Shown: positions 18,909-28,315 of the stretch, in pieces | Layout of the letters: each line of letters starts with the position of its first letter | Numbering within the stretch: the first letter of the stretch is position 1 | DNA from: Crocinitomicaceae bacterium | GTDB taxonomy: Bacteria; Bacteroidota; Bacteroidia; Flavobacteriales_D; Crocinitomicaceae | Length of the DNA: 64,000 bases | Assembly: GCA_028689775.1 (NCBI GenBank) | Contig: JAQVCM010000001.1 | Location: 62,001-126,000 of the forward strand | Reading direction: 5' to 3' | Program-made: the position numbers and the translations under genes | Notes under the pieces: generated by a model | Seen by the model: the letters and a program-made list of their open reading frames with translations, nothing else | What the model was told of the DNA's origin: nothing | Database searches by the model: none

Positions 18909-19637
18909 TTAGTTCATAATCTCACTTGATCTTTCTTTGAACTCCTCATCTCCTTCGTAAAAAGGAGCTATTTTATTCAATATTTTGTTGGCTTTGTCAA
19001 CTTGTTTACTGTCTTTGTAGCAAGCTGCAGTTTCTAAAACACCTCTTTTAAGTAATTTTTTGTCGTTTTCTGACATCCCATCTAAACTGGTCAATTCAAG
19101 AAGTTTTTTATCTGTGTCTTTCCAAATGTAATTGGCACCACTTTTATCATTCTCACGGAATTTACAAGCTGCTTCTAGGTATTTTCCACCCAAATCATCA
19201 GGCATAATTTTGTAGTAGGACATCAATAAAGGAATTGCTTTACGGTAAGTTTTAGATTCAACTTCGTTGTAAACACCTTCTAAAATAGATTTTTTCACTT
19301 CCTCAATATATTCTGAGTGTTCCGCATAAATTGTTCCTTGTTTGTCTTTCTTTCTAAATTTTCCCAATGCACCAATTGATTCTTTGAATGCATTTTTGTA
19401 CATCGCGTCGCGGTCTCCCACTTGTGAAATTGCAAACAAACCTTTGGATAACCACAAATAAGGCAATGCATCGTTCTTACTTGCATCTTTCGATGTGTAC
19501 TTATCCGCTTCGCGAATTAATTTTGCATAATTACCATCTGCATATAAAATAATTAAATCGTTGTACTCAGGAGCTTGCGCAAATGCAGAAGATGCCGTGT
19601 AGATAAATAATCCAACTATTGCTATTAATTTTTTCAT
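18909..19637 (-). CDS. Secreted helical-repeat protein of unknown function
   Basis: 242 residues with a signal peptide (1-20, SSAFAQAPEY). The remainder is helical with a TPR-like spacing of aromatic, Ala and Gly residues (PYLWLSKGLFAISQ, GKYLEAACKFREND, AACYKDSKQVDKANKILNK). No catalytic motif. Probably a periplasmic scaffold or binding protein; I do not recognise the family. It stands alone, with a terminator at 18858 and an AT-rich upstream gap of about 170 bp. Confidence 0.6.
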   Translation of the reverse strand: MKKLIAIVGLFIYTASSAFAQAPEYNDLIILYADGNYAKLIREADKYTSKDASKNDALPYLWLSKGLFAISQVGDRDAMYKNAFKESIGALGKFRKKDKQGTIYAEHSEYIEEVKKSILEGVYNEVESKTYRKAIPLLMSYYKIMPDDLGGKYLEAACKFRENDKSGANYIWKDTDKKLLELTSLDGMSENDKKLLKRGVLETAACYKDSKQVDKANKILNKIAPFYEGDEEFKERSSEIMN

Positions 19638-19810
19638 ATGTTTTTAATTTAAATTTTTAAAGGTCACATACAATCGTCATGTGTTGCTTTTTGCTTCGCT
19701 TTTCGATTGTCAGTATGACTTAATTCATCGTATTATTTTGTAATTCTAATTCAATAACTGTGCCGAATATAAGAAAATTTATTTACATAAGGCAGGCTTA
19801 CTGCGCTTAA

Positions 19811-22800
19811 TTATTCTTCAAAACTCTTTAATAACAGTCCTAAAATGGAGATCGCGGACTTTGAAATTTTCGTTCCTGGACCAAAAACACCGAATACTCC
19901 TGCTTCATATAGATAGTCATAATCTTGCTGTGGAATTACTCCTCCAGCAATCACCATGATGTCTTCGCGACCATATTCTTTCAACGCTGCAATTACTTGC
20001 GGAACCAATGTTTTATGTCCTGCAGCCAAAGATGAAACACCCAATACATGCACGTCGTTTTCTACGGCTTGTCTTGCTGCTTCTTCAGGAGTTTGGAATA
20101 ATGGACCAATATCAACATCAAATCCGATGTCTGCGAAAGAAGTTGCGATTACTTTGGCGCCTCGATCGTGACCGTCTTGACCCATTTTGGCAACCATAAT
20201 TCTCGGTCTTCTTCCTTCTAATTCGGCAAATTGATTCGCCATTTCTTTGGCTTGCTCAAAGTCTTTATCGTTCATGGATTCTGAAGAATATACTCCGCTT
20301 ATGGAGCGAATTGTTGCTTTATATCGTTTGAATGTTTTTTCCATTGCGGATGAAATCTCCCCCAAAGTTGCTCTGTCTCTTGCACATTCAACGGCTGCTT
20401 CTAAAAGATTGCCTTCTCCGGTTTCAGCAATTTTTTCCAAATTAGCTAAACTTGCTGTTACTTTTTGAGCATCTCTAGAAGCTTTCATTTGTTGGATACG
20501 CTCAATCTGACCTACACGAACTTTAGCATTATCGACATCCAAAATATCCATTTGTTCTTCTTTTTCCAATTGATATCGGTTCACGCCAACAATGATGTCG
20601 CGCCCAGAATCAATTTTTGCTTGCTTGCGAGCAGCAGCTTCTTCGATGCGCATTTTCGGAATTCCAGTTTCGATGGCTTTGGCCATTCCACCTAATTCTT
20701 CTACTTCTTCAATTAATTTCCAAGCTTCTTGAACCAGTTCTTCAGTTAGTTTCTCAACGTAATAACTTCCGCCCCAAGGATCGATGATCGATGTGATTCC
20801 AGTTTCTTCTTGTAAATAGATTTGGGTGTTTCTAGCAATTCTCGCAGAGAAATCGGTTGGTAATGCAATTGCTTCATCCAATGCGTTGGTGTGCAAAGAT
20901 TGTGTTCCTCCAAATGCAGCTGCCAATGCTTCGATACACGTTCTAGCTACGTTGTTGAATGGATCTTGCTCGGTCAAACTCCAACCGGATGTCTGACAGT
21001 GCGTTCTCAATGCCAGTGACTTATCGTTTTTTGGCTCGAATTTCGCTACGAGTTTAGACCAAATCATTCGACCTGCACGCATTTTCGCGATTTCCATGAA
21101 ATGATTCATTCCGATTGCCCAGAAGAAACTCAATCTTGGAGCAAACGTATCGATGTCCATTCCAGCTTTAATTCCGGCACGTAAATATTCCAAACCATCG
21201 GCTAAGGTATATGCCAACTCAATCGCTGCAGTTGCTCCCGCTTCTTGCATGTGGTATCCTGAAATGGAAATCGAATTGAATTTTGGCATTTTTTCAGACG
21301 TATATTCAAAAATATCTGAAATGATTTTCATCGATGGTTCTGGCGGATAAATGTAGGTATTACGAACCATAAATTCTTTTAAAATGTCATTTTGGATCGT
21401 TCCAGATAATGATTTTTGATCGACTCCTTGTTCTTCAGCAGCAACGATGTAAAACGCCATAATGGGCAAAACTGCTCCGTTCATCGTCATCGAAACAGAC
21501 ATTTCATCCAAGGGAATTTGGTCGAAAAGAATTTTCATATCCAAAACGGAATCAATCGCAACTCCTGCTTTTCCAACGTCTCCAACTACGCGCTCGTGAT
21601 CGGAATCATACCCGCGGTGCGTTGCTAAATCAAATGCTACAGATAAACCTTTTTGTCCTGCAGCTAAATTTCTTCTGTAAAATGCGTTGGAATCTTCAGC
21701 TGTTGAAAATCCTGCGTATTGACGAATTGTCCACGGTCGGATGGAATACATCGATGCATAGGGACCACGTAAATATGGTGCAATTCCGGATACAAAACCA
21801 ATTTGTTCACAATCAGCTGAATCTAACGATTGATAAAAGTTTTGCAATACAATTTTCTCAGCTGTTTCGTACGAAGGAACGCTTTGTGCAGATTCACTTT
21901 CAGCGGAGATCTTTATTTTTTGAGCAACTTCTTTTTTGTCAATTGTTTTTTCAGAAGGAGTCCAAGAATCTTTTAATTCTTCAAATTTTTGTTCTAGAAT
22001 CAATGGTTTTAAACCGAAATACGTGTTGTAATTACTCTTCCATTTCAAGGGAGATTTCTCCACATTTGGAAATTTATTGACTCCAATAAACGTTTGTTTT
22101 TTACTTAAAACACCTTCAATTCGAATAGCAGCAATTTCAGAAACCCAAGTTCCAAAAGCAGTTTCACCAGCTTGAGCAGTGATTCCGCCCAAAACTGCTA
22201 ATTCTTCATAAAGTGACCACGATTTATCGATCAAGGTTTCCGTCAACGATTCGATTGCGTAACTTCCACCAGCGGTATCAATTACTTGATCCAAATACGA
22301 TTCTTCCTTTAAAATTAGCGAAATATTGGTCGCCATTCTCTGAGAGAAATCGGTGATTCCTTCGTCTGAAAGTGCGTTATATGGTTGCATCCACAAGTGA
22401 TCTACGCCACCCATCACAGCCGACATTGCTTCCGTTGTTTGACGTAATAAATTGGTGTACGGATCTTCTAAAGATTTATTCATGAAACCACTTTTTCCCG
22501 TGATGGTCATGATTTCATTGCAAGAATGTTGCGGCTTGTAACTCCGAGCCAATTTTGCCCAAACAGTTCGCATCGCTCGGAATTTAGCAATTTCAGTTAA
22601 AAAACTGGAGCCAATTCCCATCGTGAAATGAACATTTGCTAATGCTTGGTCGATGCTCAAACCTGCATTGATTTGCTTATCCAAATAAGCTTTTCCTAGA
22701 CTTAACGTGAAGGCGATTTGTTGACTGGCGTTTGCTCCAGCTTGCTGTGCTTCATAGGAGGAAACGTTTAAAATTCGCAAACTATTCGCATCAGCAGAAA

Positions 22801-23314
22801 CATTCAAAGCTTGTTTTTCCGCCAAAGGATTGAAATAAAAACCAATAAAGGTATCAGCGGGATATCGGTCAAACCAAGCAGAAATTTCGTGTTGAATTTC
22901 AAATGAATCAACGACGAAGTAGCTGCGGATAAATTCGACTTTTACTTCTTCTAACAAGACATTCAAGTCAACTAATTTCTTTCCAGTTAAATCAAATATC
23001 AAGGAATTTACCCCTGAATTTAACTGATTCAAAGCTTGTTTGTTCGCTAACTTTTCGTCGTTTGCATTCAAGGCGATTCCGATAAACCAATCGTTGTTGT
23101 TGGTTGAACTTCCGCGTGTATATGGATATTTCCCAGGAACTTGCGCTAGTTTTGTTCGGTCTTCATGGTGAAAATAGCTTGGGTATTCAAATTGCTCGAT
23201 GGAATCATACTTGTGCATGCTTTTTTCAAAGTCGGCACCTTTTAATTCTTTCGTCAATTGGGCAATCCATTCTTCTTTCGAGGATTTTGGAAAGTTGTCA
23301 AACAAATTCTTCAT
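19811..23314 (-). CDS. Methylmalonyl-CoA mutase, MutA and MutB fused
   Basis: 1167 residues, about twice the usual subunit size. Residues 1 to about 450 resemble the small, catalytically inactive subunit MutA ([27 protein letters not shown]). Residues about 490-1167 resemble the large subunit Mut[26 protein letters not shown], the TIM-barrel CoA-binding part, and a C-terminal B12 domain with D-x-H-D-R-G (D1047, H1049) and [14 protein letters not shown]. The enzyme interconverts succinyl-CoA and (R)-methylmalonyl-CoA with adenosylcobalamin, for propionate metabolism. In most bacteria the two parts are separate adjacent genes. The TTG at 23317 is possible, but the ATG at 23314 is preferred; it overlaps the upstream stop by one base (TGATG). 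Confidence 0.93.
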   Translation of the reverse strand: MKNLFDNFPKSSKEEWIAQLTKELKGADFEKSMHKYDSIEQFEYPSYFHHEDRTKLAQVPGKYPYTRGSSTNNNDWFIGIALNANDEKLANKQALNQLNSGVNSLIFDLTGKKLVDLNVLLEEVKVEFIRSYFVVDSFEIQHEISAWFDRYPADTFIGFYFNPLAEKQALNVSADANSLRILNVSSYEAQQAGANASQQIAFTLSLGKAYLDKQINAGLSIDQALANVHFTMGIGSSFLTEIAKFRAMRTVWAKLARSYKPQHSCNEIMTITGKSGFMNKSLEDPYTNLLRQTTEAMSAVMGGVDHLWMQPYNALSDEGITDFSQRMATNISLILKEESYLDQVIDTAGGSYAIESLTETLIDKSWSLYEELAVLGGITAQAGETAFGTWVSEIAAIRIEGVLSKKQTFIGVNKFPNVEKSPLKWKSNYNTYFGLKPLILEQKFEELKDSWTPSEKTIDKKEVAQKIKISAESESAQSVPSYETAEKIVLQNFYQSLDSADCEQIGFVSGIAPYLRGPYASMYSIRPWTIRQYAGFSTAEDSNAFYRRNLAAGQKGLSVAFDLATHRGYDSDHERVVGDVGKAGVAIDSVLDMKILFDQIPLDEMSVSMTMNGAVLPIMAFYIVAAEEQGVDQKSLSGTIQNDILKEFMVRNTYIYPPEPSMKIISDIFEYTSEKMPKFNSISISGYHMQEAGATAAIELAYTLADGLEYLRAGIKAGMDIDTFAPRLSFFWAIGMNHFMEIAKMRAGRMIWSKLVAKFEPKNDKSLALRTHCQTSGWSLTEQDPFNNVARTCIEALAAAFGGTQSLHTNALDEAIALPTDFSARIARNTQIYLQEETGITSIIDPWGGSYYVEKLTEELVQEAWKLIEEVEELGGMAKAIETGIPKMRIEEAAARKQAKIDSGRDIIVGVNRYQLEKEEQMDILDVDNAKVRVGQIERIQQMKASRDAQKVTASLANLEKIAETGEGNLLEAAVECARDRATLGEISSAMEKTFKRYKATIRSISGVYSSESMNDKDFEQAKEMANQFAELEGRRPRIMVAKMGQDGHDRGAKVIATSFADIGFDVDIGPLFQTPEEAARQAVENDVHVLGVSSLAAGHKTLVPQVIAALKEYGREDIMVIAGGVIPQQDYDYLYEAGVFGVFGPGTKISKSAISILGLLLKSFEE

Positions 23315-24057
23315 CAATTTATATTTGTGTTGCGTTGATTCGTATTTAATTTCTTTTCGATTTGGAGATACACCAAAGTACTATTCAAAGTTACGAAAAA
23401 TGGCGCGAAGATGATTCCAATTTTGGGAGTTAGGCAAATTAAACTAAAAATCAAGCCCGAAAGCAGCACCGTTATCTTGTTTTTAAACCCCCATTTCATC
23501 GTACTCGAAATGCCTTTGTCATATCTTTCCAAGCTATAATCAAAGAAAGAAAACCCGATAAAATAAGCTGAAATAAAAAAGTAAACGACTGAATCCACGG
23601 AATGGAGTCCAACTATTTTGGAAATAATCCACCAACAAAAAATTACAATCAAGTACAATCCGGTTGAAACGGCTAATATCGCAATCGTGCGAAATAAATT
23701 TCGAATCATCAAACGCACGCCACCATCAAATTTGGAATCGGTTAGTGAATTATCAACTTTTTCAGAAAGTAAACTGTTAAAAGGCGAGAATAAACTCAAA
23801 ATGATGAATTTATAAATGAAATCGCCTACTGAACTGCTAAAAGACAACAACCAATTCAAGGAAGAACGAAAGGCATTTGAAAACCAATTGTTAGATTCTG
23901 TATGAATTGTTTCAATGGAATCTGGGAAAAAACTTCCAAAGACATAAAAAAAGATTCCAATTAAAATCGCAGGAACAAGGTAAATCCACAAATTGGGTTT
24001 TGCCAACAAGATGAATGTATTTCCCAAAGAATCCCAATAGGTTTGTAGTGCTTTCAA
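23314..24057 (-). CDS. EI24/CysZ-like integral membrane protein
   Basis: 247 residues with about four to five transmembrane segments (near 20-42, 72-95, 120-150, 160-180, 200-230). The layout matches the EI24/CysZ family: [14 protein letters not shown] near the N-terminus, [21 protein letters not shown], and [20 protein letters not shown]. coli CysZ handles sulfate uptake, but most family members are uncharacterised, so the substrate here is unknown. It is translationally coupled to the fused mutase by a TGATG junction, so the two genes are co-expressed; any functional link is inference. Confidence 0.72.
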   Translation of the reverse strand: MKALQTYWDSLGNTFILLAKPNLWIYLVPAILIGIFFYVFGSFFPDSIETIHTESNNWFSNAFRSSLNWLLSFSSSVGDFIYKFIILSLFSPFNSLLSEKVDNSLTDSKFDGGVRLMIRNLFRTIAILAVSTGLYLIVIFCWWIISKIVGLHSVDSVVYFFISAYFIGFSFFDYSLERYDKGISSTMKWGFKNKITVLLSGLIFSLICLTPKIGIIFAPFFVTLNSTLVYLQIEKKLNTNQRNTNIN

Positions 24058-24187
24058 TGTGTAAATCGCCGTTTTCTTGAAAACAAACTTAAGGAATTAA
24101 TTCCTTTGAAAAGGTCAGAGGTTGGGATATAAAGTGATTTTTAGCGAGATTTTATTTGAACGCTTTCAAATGGATTGATGCGATGAT

Positions 24188-24270
24188 CGAATATCGCTAT
24201 ATCGCTTTATCGGCAAATCGGTATATTACCTTCGGTGCTGCCATAGGCGGTGCGATATTGCAATTTTACG
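24188..24270 (-). repeat. Full-length interspersed repeat (inverted)
   Basis: ATATCGC iterons, then ACCTTCGGTGCTGCC ATAGGCGGTGCG and the GATATTGCAATTTTACG tail. The core is the reverse complement of the copies at 8222 and 8401. Confidence 0.75.
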
Positions 24271-24353
24271 AAATTTGAATCCTGAATGAAAATCGGTTAA
24301 TTTGAGAGATTGAAAGTGTATTTTATTTTTGACACAAGATTTGATATTGTGAA

Positions 24354-24395
24354 CATCGGCAAATCGGCATATTGCGATTTTACGAAATCTGAATC
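24354..24395 (-). repeat. Coreless copy of the interspersed repeat
   Basis: CATCGGCAAATCGGCATATT joins directly to GCGATTTTACGAAATCTG. The roughly 30 bp GC-rich core of the full copies is cleanly missing. Confidence 0.65.
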
Positions 24396-24469
24396 TCTAT
24401 TGAAAATCGGTTTAGTTGGGAGATGGAAAGTGTATTTTATTTTTTGACACAAGATTTTATAATTTGAAC

Positions 24470-24545
24470 ATCACCATATCGGTATATCGGCATATTACCT
24501 TCGGTGCTGCCATAGGCGGTGCGATATTGCAATTTTACGAAATCT
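24470..24545 (-). repeat. Full-length interspersed repeat (inverted)
   Basis: CACCATATCGGTATATCGGC, followed by the complete TACCTTCGGTGCTGCC ATAGGCGGTGCGATA core and the TTTTACGAAATC tail. Confidence 0.75.
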
Positions 24546-24633
24546 GAATCTTGAAAGAATTTTGAGTATTTCAGAAATTAAAATTTCAACTTGTTTTTCG
24601 AAATAGAATTCAATAGTTCCTGCATTACTAAAA

Positions 24634-24690
24634 CAGATATTACCTTCGGTGCTCTCATGGGCGATGCTATATTTCATTTTAGCGAAACCG
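24634..24690 (-). repeat. Degenerate copy of the interspersed repeat
   Basis: ATATTACCTTCGGTGCTCTC ATGGGCGATGCTATA: the same order as the full core with several substitutions. Confidence 0.55.
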
Positions 24691-24720
24691 ATCACCTTGA
24701 AAAATCAATTTCAGAATCCC

Positions 24721-25797
24721 TTATTTCTTCAATTTTAATTGTTCTGGAGTAATCGATTTATTCTTATTCGCCAATTGACCACAAGCCGCATCGATGTCTT
24801 TTCCACGGCTGCGACGAATGTTTACCACTAAATTACGGTCTTCTAAATATTGAGCAAATGCATCTACTTTCACTGGATCCGCTTGCTTGTGTTCGCCTTC
24901 GTCGATTGGATTGTATTCTATAATGTTGATTTTACAAGGAACACATTTACAGAATTCTGCTAGTTCTTGCGCGTCTTCCAACTCGTCGTTGAAATCTTTG
25001 AAAATAATGTATTCATACGTGACGCGCGAACCTGTTTTGGCATAGAAATGTTGCAAAGCAGTTTTTAGCGACTCCAAATCATTGGTGTCGTTTATTTCCA
25101 TGATCTGACTGCGTTTTTTGTCATTGGCAGCATGAAGCGATACGGCAAGGTTGAATTTCACTTCATCATCGCCCAATTTGTGAATCATTTTTGCAATTCC
25201 AGCGGTTGAAACGGTAATTCTACGTGGAGAAATTCCCAAACCTTCTGTAGAAGTCAATATTTCGGTGGAACGAAGAACGTTTTTGTAGTTCAACAACGGT
25301 TCGCCCATTCCCATATAAACGATGTTGGATAATGGTTGTCCATATCTCGATTCCGCTTGATCTCTCAAGTAAACCACTTGATCCACGATTTCACCAGCGG
25401 TCAAGTTTCGCATCAATTTTAACCTTCCAGTTGCACAGAAAGTACATGCCAAACTACAACCAACTTGCGAAGAAATACATGCCGTGGTCCGAGAATTGGT
25501 TGGAATTAAAACTCCTTCCACTACTTTTCCTGGCTCCACTTCAAACGAACATTTAATGGTTCTGTCCGAACTGATTTGTTGGTCATCCAATTGAATTTTG
25601 TCAATGAAAAATTGCTCTTCCATTTTGACTCTCAAGTCTTTGCTTAAGTTCGACATTTCTTCAAAAGTAGAAGCATTCTTTTGCCACAACCATTCGTAAA
25701 CTTGCTTGGCACGAAAAGATTTTTCTCCCATGATTTCAAACTGTTCTTTGATCTCGGGAAAACTAAGGTTGCGGATGTTAATTTTGGATGTACTCAT
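24721..25797 (-). CDS. rlmN: 23S rRNA/tRNA adenine-C2 methyltransferase RlmN
   Basis: 358-residue radical-SAM enzyme that methylates C2 of A2503 in 23S rRNA and A37 in some tRNAs. The radical-SAM cluster cysteines are in CSLACTFCATGRL. Conserved NIVYMGMGEPLLNY and SVSLHAANDKKR follow, and the resolving Cys lies in DAACGQLANK near the C-terminus. The frame opens at 25842, but a promoter-like TAACTTTG at 25819-25812 lies inside that extension. The ATG at 25797 is therefore chosen, giving the family length. Confidence 0.93.
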   Translation of the reverse strand: MSTSKINIRNLSFPEIKEQFEIMGEKSFRAKQVYEWLWQKNASTFEEMSNLSKDLRVKMEEQFFIDKIQLDDQQISSDRTIKCSFEVEPGKVVEGVLIPTNSRTTACISSQVGCSLACTFCATGRLKLMRNLTAGEIVDQVVYLRDQAESRYGQPLSNIVYMGMGEPLLNYKNVLRSTEILTSTEGLGISPRRITVSTAGIAKMIHKLGDDEVKFNLAVSLHAANDKKRSQIMEINDTNDLESLKTALQHFYAKTGSRVTYEYIIFKDFNDELEDAQELAEFCKCVPCKINIIEYNPIDEGEHKQADPVKVDAFAQYLEDRNLVVNIRRSRGKDIDAACGQLANKNKSITPEQLKLKK

Positions 25798-25811
25798 ATC
25801 AATTTCAGCTG

Positions 25812-25819
25812 CAAAGTTA
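25812..25819 (-). promoter_or_regulatory. Promoter -7 box of rlmN
   Basis: TAACTTTG on the minus strand, 14 bp before the ATG at 25797. It implies a very short leader and decides the start codon. Confidence 0.5.
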
Positions 25820-25884
25820 ATGAAGTTGAGGGGAGGAAACAAATTTCATTTTCATATATTTTGTTCGGTGAAATTAACTACGAA

Positions 25885-26055
25885 GATTGAGTGTTAATTA
25901 ACCGCAAAGGCCGCAGAGGTGAAGACGCAGAGTTCGCAAGAAAAAACTTCGCGCTTTCTGCATTTAAACGCACATTTTTCTTCTAAACACCTTAGCGTCC
26001 TCTGCGAAAAACTTTGCGACTCTTTGCGTTAAAAAATAACACGTATCTGAATCAA
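25885..26055 (+). repeat. Left copy of a ~170 bp direct repeat flanking the GxxExxY gene
   Basis: Begins GTGTTAATTAACCGCAAAGG and includes GACGCAGAGTTCGCAAG, CTTAGCGTCCTCTGCG and CTTTGCGTTAAAAAATAAC. Nearly the same as 26977-27145, with about ten differences by eye. Confidence 0.85.
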
Positions 26056-26056
26056 G

Positions 26057-26462
26057 TCTTCCCTTCTTATATTAAAACTCCTTCGCATCTCTGCGTTAAA
26101 AAAAAATAACACGCACCACATCCAGCCTTTCTGTTCCTCAATACACACCTAGACTCCTTCGCGTCCTCTGCGAAAAACTTTGCGACTCTTTGCGTTAAAA
26201 AATAACAAGTATCTCAATCAAGTCTTCCCATCTTATATTAAAACTCCTTCGCATCTCTGCGTTAAAAAAATAACACGCACCACATCCAGCCTTTCTGTTC
26301 CTCAATACACACCTAGACTCCTTCGCGTCCTCTGCGAAAAACTTTGCGACTCTTTGCGTTAAAAAATAACAAGTATCTCAATCAAGTCTTCCCATCTTGT
26401 ATTAAAACTCCTTCGCATCTCTGCGTTAAAAAAATAGCATGCACCACATCCAGCCTTTCCTC
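26057..26462 (+). repeat. Tandem repeat array, period about 165 bp
   Basis: About 2.5 copies. TCTTATATTAAAACTCCTTC recurs at 26065, 26231 and (as TCTTGT) 26395. Each unit contains CTTCGCATCTCTGCGTTAAA and CTTCGCGTCCTCTGCGAAAA. Copies differ by only a few bases. Open frames across the array are repeat translations and not genes. Confidence 0.85.
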
Positions 26463-26589
26463 GATACACACAGCTAAAGGCCTTTTGATAATCTTCAAAA
26501 ACTTTGCGCCACTTTGCAGTTGAAAAATAAATTACATCAAAGTGAAAAATATCTTTGTATTATCTCTTATTATTTATTAAATTAGATAA

Positions 26590-26967
26590 ATGACAGAGAA
26601 TGAAATAGCTAGAATTGTGATAGGATATGCAATAGAAGTTCATAGTGCCCTCGGACCTGGATTGCTTGAGAGTGCCTATCAAGAATGCCTGTATCATAAA
26701 TTGGTGAAAGAAGGTCTTCAAGTAGAAAAGGAAAAATCCATACCAATTATTTATGAAGATATTAAGCTAGAATGTGGTTATAGAATTGATTTGCTAGTGG
26801 AAAATAAAGTTGTAATAGAGCTGAAGAGTGTTTCTGAATTGTGTGACATTCATCTCGCTCAAACGTTAACTTACCTTAAATTAGGTCATTATAAACTTGG
26901 TTTATTGATAAACTTCAATGTTCTTTGGCTTAAACACGGAGTAAAGAGAGTAGTAAATGGACTTTAA
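26590..26967 (+). CDS. GxxExxY protein (PD-(D/E)xK nuclease-like)
   Basis: 125 residues. The name-giving motif is GLLESAY (residues 23-29). The fold-level PD-(D/E)xK pattern is RIDLLVENKVVIELK (about 59-73: Asp, then Glu-x-Lys), and the C-terminal LKLGHYKLGLLINFN is typical. The family is assigned to PDDEXK_3 / TIGR04256; its function is unknown. The gene has its own short leader and is bracketed by direct repeats about 170 bp long. This fits a repeat-associated, possibly mobile unit. No partner gene is present between the repeats. Confidence 0.85.
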   Translation: MTENEIARIVIGYAIEVHSALGPGLLESAYQECLYHKLVKEGLQVEKEKSIPIIYEDIKLECGYRIDLLVENKVVIELKSVSELCDIHLAQTLTYLKLGHYKLGLLINFNVLWLKHGVKRVVNGL

Positions 26968-26976
26968 TATTACAGT

Positions 26977-27145
26977 AAAGATTGTGTGTTAATTAAGCGT
27001 AAAGGCCGCATAAGTGAAGACGCAGAGTTCGCAAGAAAAAACTTCGCGCTTTCTGCATTTAAACGCACATTTTTCTTCTAAACACCTTAGCGTCCTCCGC
27101 GAAAAACTTTGCGCCTCTTTGCGTTAAAAAATAACACGTATCTCA
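26977..27145 (+). repeat. Right copy of the ~170 bp direct repeat
   Basis: GTGTTAATTAAGCGTAAAGG through CTTTGCGTTAAAAAATAAC, collinear with 25885-26055. An extra half unit (CTTAGCGTCCTCCGCG... TTGCGTTAAAA) follows at 27175-27232. Confidence 0.85.
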
Positions 27146-27272
27146 ATCAATCTATGTCCCTTCTTGTCTTAAACACCTTAGCGTCCTCCGCGAAAAACTT
27201 TGCGCCCCTTTGCGTTAAAAAAATAACACGTATCTCAACCCCAACTCCAAGAATTCCCATTACCTTTATCCC

Positions 27273-27887
27273 ATGAGTCAATTCCATACAATTCTGAATG
27301 AGCGCTTCGGTGCTGAGAACATCGAAATTATTGAGCCGAAAATCGAAGGGAATTTTCCTTTGATTCAAATTAAGCATCATAAAAGATCGAACATTACGAT
27401 TGTGATGACCGATGGTTTGCGTGATTTTGAGATGCCAGTTCCTAAAAAATTAGCGGAAAGAGCGCACAACGAATTGTATTTTTGTTTGCCAAGTTATTGG
27501 GAAATTGATGACCCAAAAAATAGATGGATTTTTGATTGGTTACAGCGTTTGGCGAGATATGCGGTTGAGAAAAGAGTTTTCTTTGCACACGGACATACGA
27601 TTCCAAACCACAATCCGGCAGTTGTTTTTTCTGATACGATGAAACAAAAGTATTTGTTGATGCTGGATCCAGAATACTTGAAAAATGAAATGACTCCAAT
27701 GAAACTGGAAGATAAAACGGTTCACTTCTTGGCAATTACACCTATTTTTGAAGATGAAATGGATTACAAAATGGGAAAAGGCACCGTTAAATTGCAGAAG
27801 AAATTACTTGTGAAAGGAATCACAGAATTGTTGGATGATTACCGTGCTACATCGCTTAAAACACGTTGGAGTTTCTTCAAGAAGTAA
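27273..27887 (+). CDS. Suppressor-of-fused (SUFU) domain protein
   Basis: 204 residues filled by one SUFU-like domain: ITIVMTDGLRDFEMPVP (about 41-57), ERAHNELYFCLPSYWEID, WIFDWLQRLARYAVE and the HGHTIPNHNPAVVFSDT block. Bacterial SUFU proteins are widespread but mostly uncharacterised; several occur as immunity proteins in polymorphic toxin loci. No toxin gene is seen next to this one. It lies just after the GxxExxY repeat cluster, 130 bp downstream of its last copy. Confidence 0.7.
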   Translation: MSQFHTILNERFGAENIEIIEPKIEGNFPLIQIKHHKRSNITIVMTDGLRDFEMPVPKKLAERAHNELYFCLPSYWEIDDPKNRWIFDWLQRLARYAVEKRVFFAHGHTIPNHNPAVVFSDTMKQKYLLMLDPEYLKNEMTPMKLEDKTVHFLAITPIFEDEMDYKMGKGTVKLQKKLLVKGITELLDDYRATSLKTRWSFFKK

Positions 27888-27889
27888 AT

Positions 27890-28312
27890 TTAAAGCGGTT
27901 TCTCGAACCAACTGTTGACTAATTTTTCCGTGAATTTTAATACTTCTTTTCTGACTATTTGATAGTAAATCAATGAATAGAATAGAGCCGGAAATAAAAC
28001 CCAATAAGATTCAAAAGCGAAATACAACAAAACGCTTACAAGAACTGCTGAGAACGCATTTAGTATGATCAGCTTAAAGATTTGGACACGAACGATAATT
28101 TCTATCATCGCCGCATTTTCATTAATTTCTTTTCGATTTATTGTCAGTACATAGGGAAACTCAAAGGTCCCATTTCTGAAAACATGAATTCGCATGGAAT
28201 TCTCTTTATGAGATTGAGAACCAAGCCTAGTTAATTTGTCAATTACCGCTTGATTGGCTTCCGAATTCTTGTTGCTGAAAGAAAAACGTTTAACGTATTT
28301 TAAGTTGATCAT
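27890..28312 (-). CDS. Two-helix membrane protein of unknown function
   Basis: 140 residues. A soluble N-terminal part of about 75 residues contains KRFSFSNKNSEANQAVIDKL. A hydrophobic pair of helices (about 80-100 and 104-122) and a charged tail follow. No family recognised. It starts 3 bp after the end of the lamin-tail-domain gene, so it is the distal gene of that transcript. Its 3' end nearly touches the convergent SUFU gene, with only 2 bp between. Confidence 0.55.
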   Translation of the reverse strand: MINLKYVKRFSFSNKNSEANQAVIDKLTRLGSQSHKENSMRIHVFRNGTFEFPYVLTINRKEINENAAMIEIIVRVQIFKLIILNAFSAVLVSVLLYFAFESYWVLFPALFYSLIYYQIVRKEVLKFTEKLVNSWFEKPL

Positions 28313-28315
28313 TGA

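Larger units (their letters stand above)
24058..24720. other. Gene-free repeat-rich interval
   Basis: About 660 bp without a credible gene, filled by copies of the same interspersed repeat seen at 8.0-8.5 kb, here inverted. A flanking segment with TTTTACGAAAT and GTGTATTTTATTTTT is also repeated: its TTTTACG motif recurs at 24264, 24378 and 24533. Confidence 0.7.

Noticed and set aside
26180-26362. 60-residue open frame in the tandem array
   Set aside because: It is a translation of the 165 bp repeat unit with no protein features.
25885-27232. Insertion sequence
   Set aside because: There is no transposase and the flanks are direct rather than inverted repeats; described as a repeat-borne unit instead.
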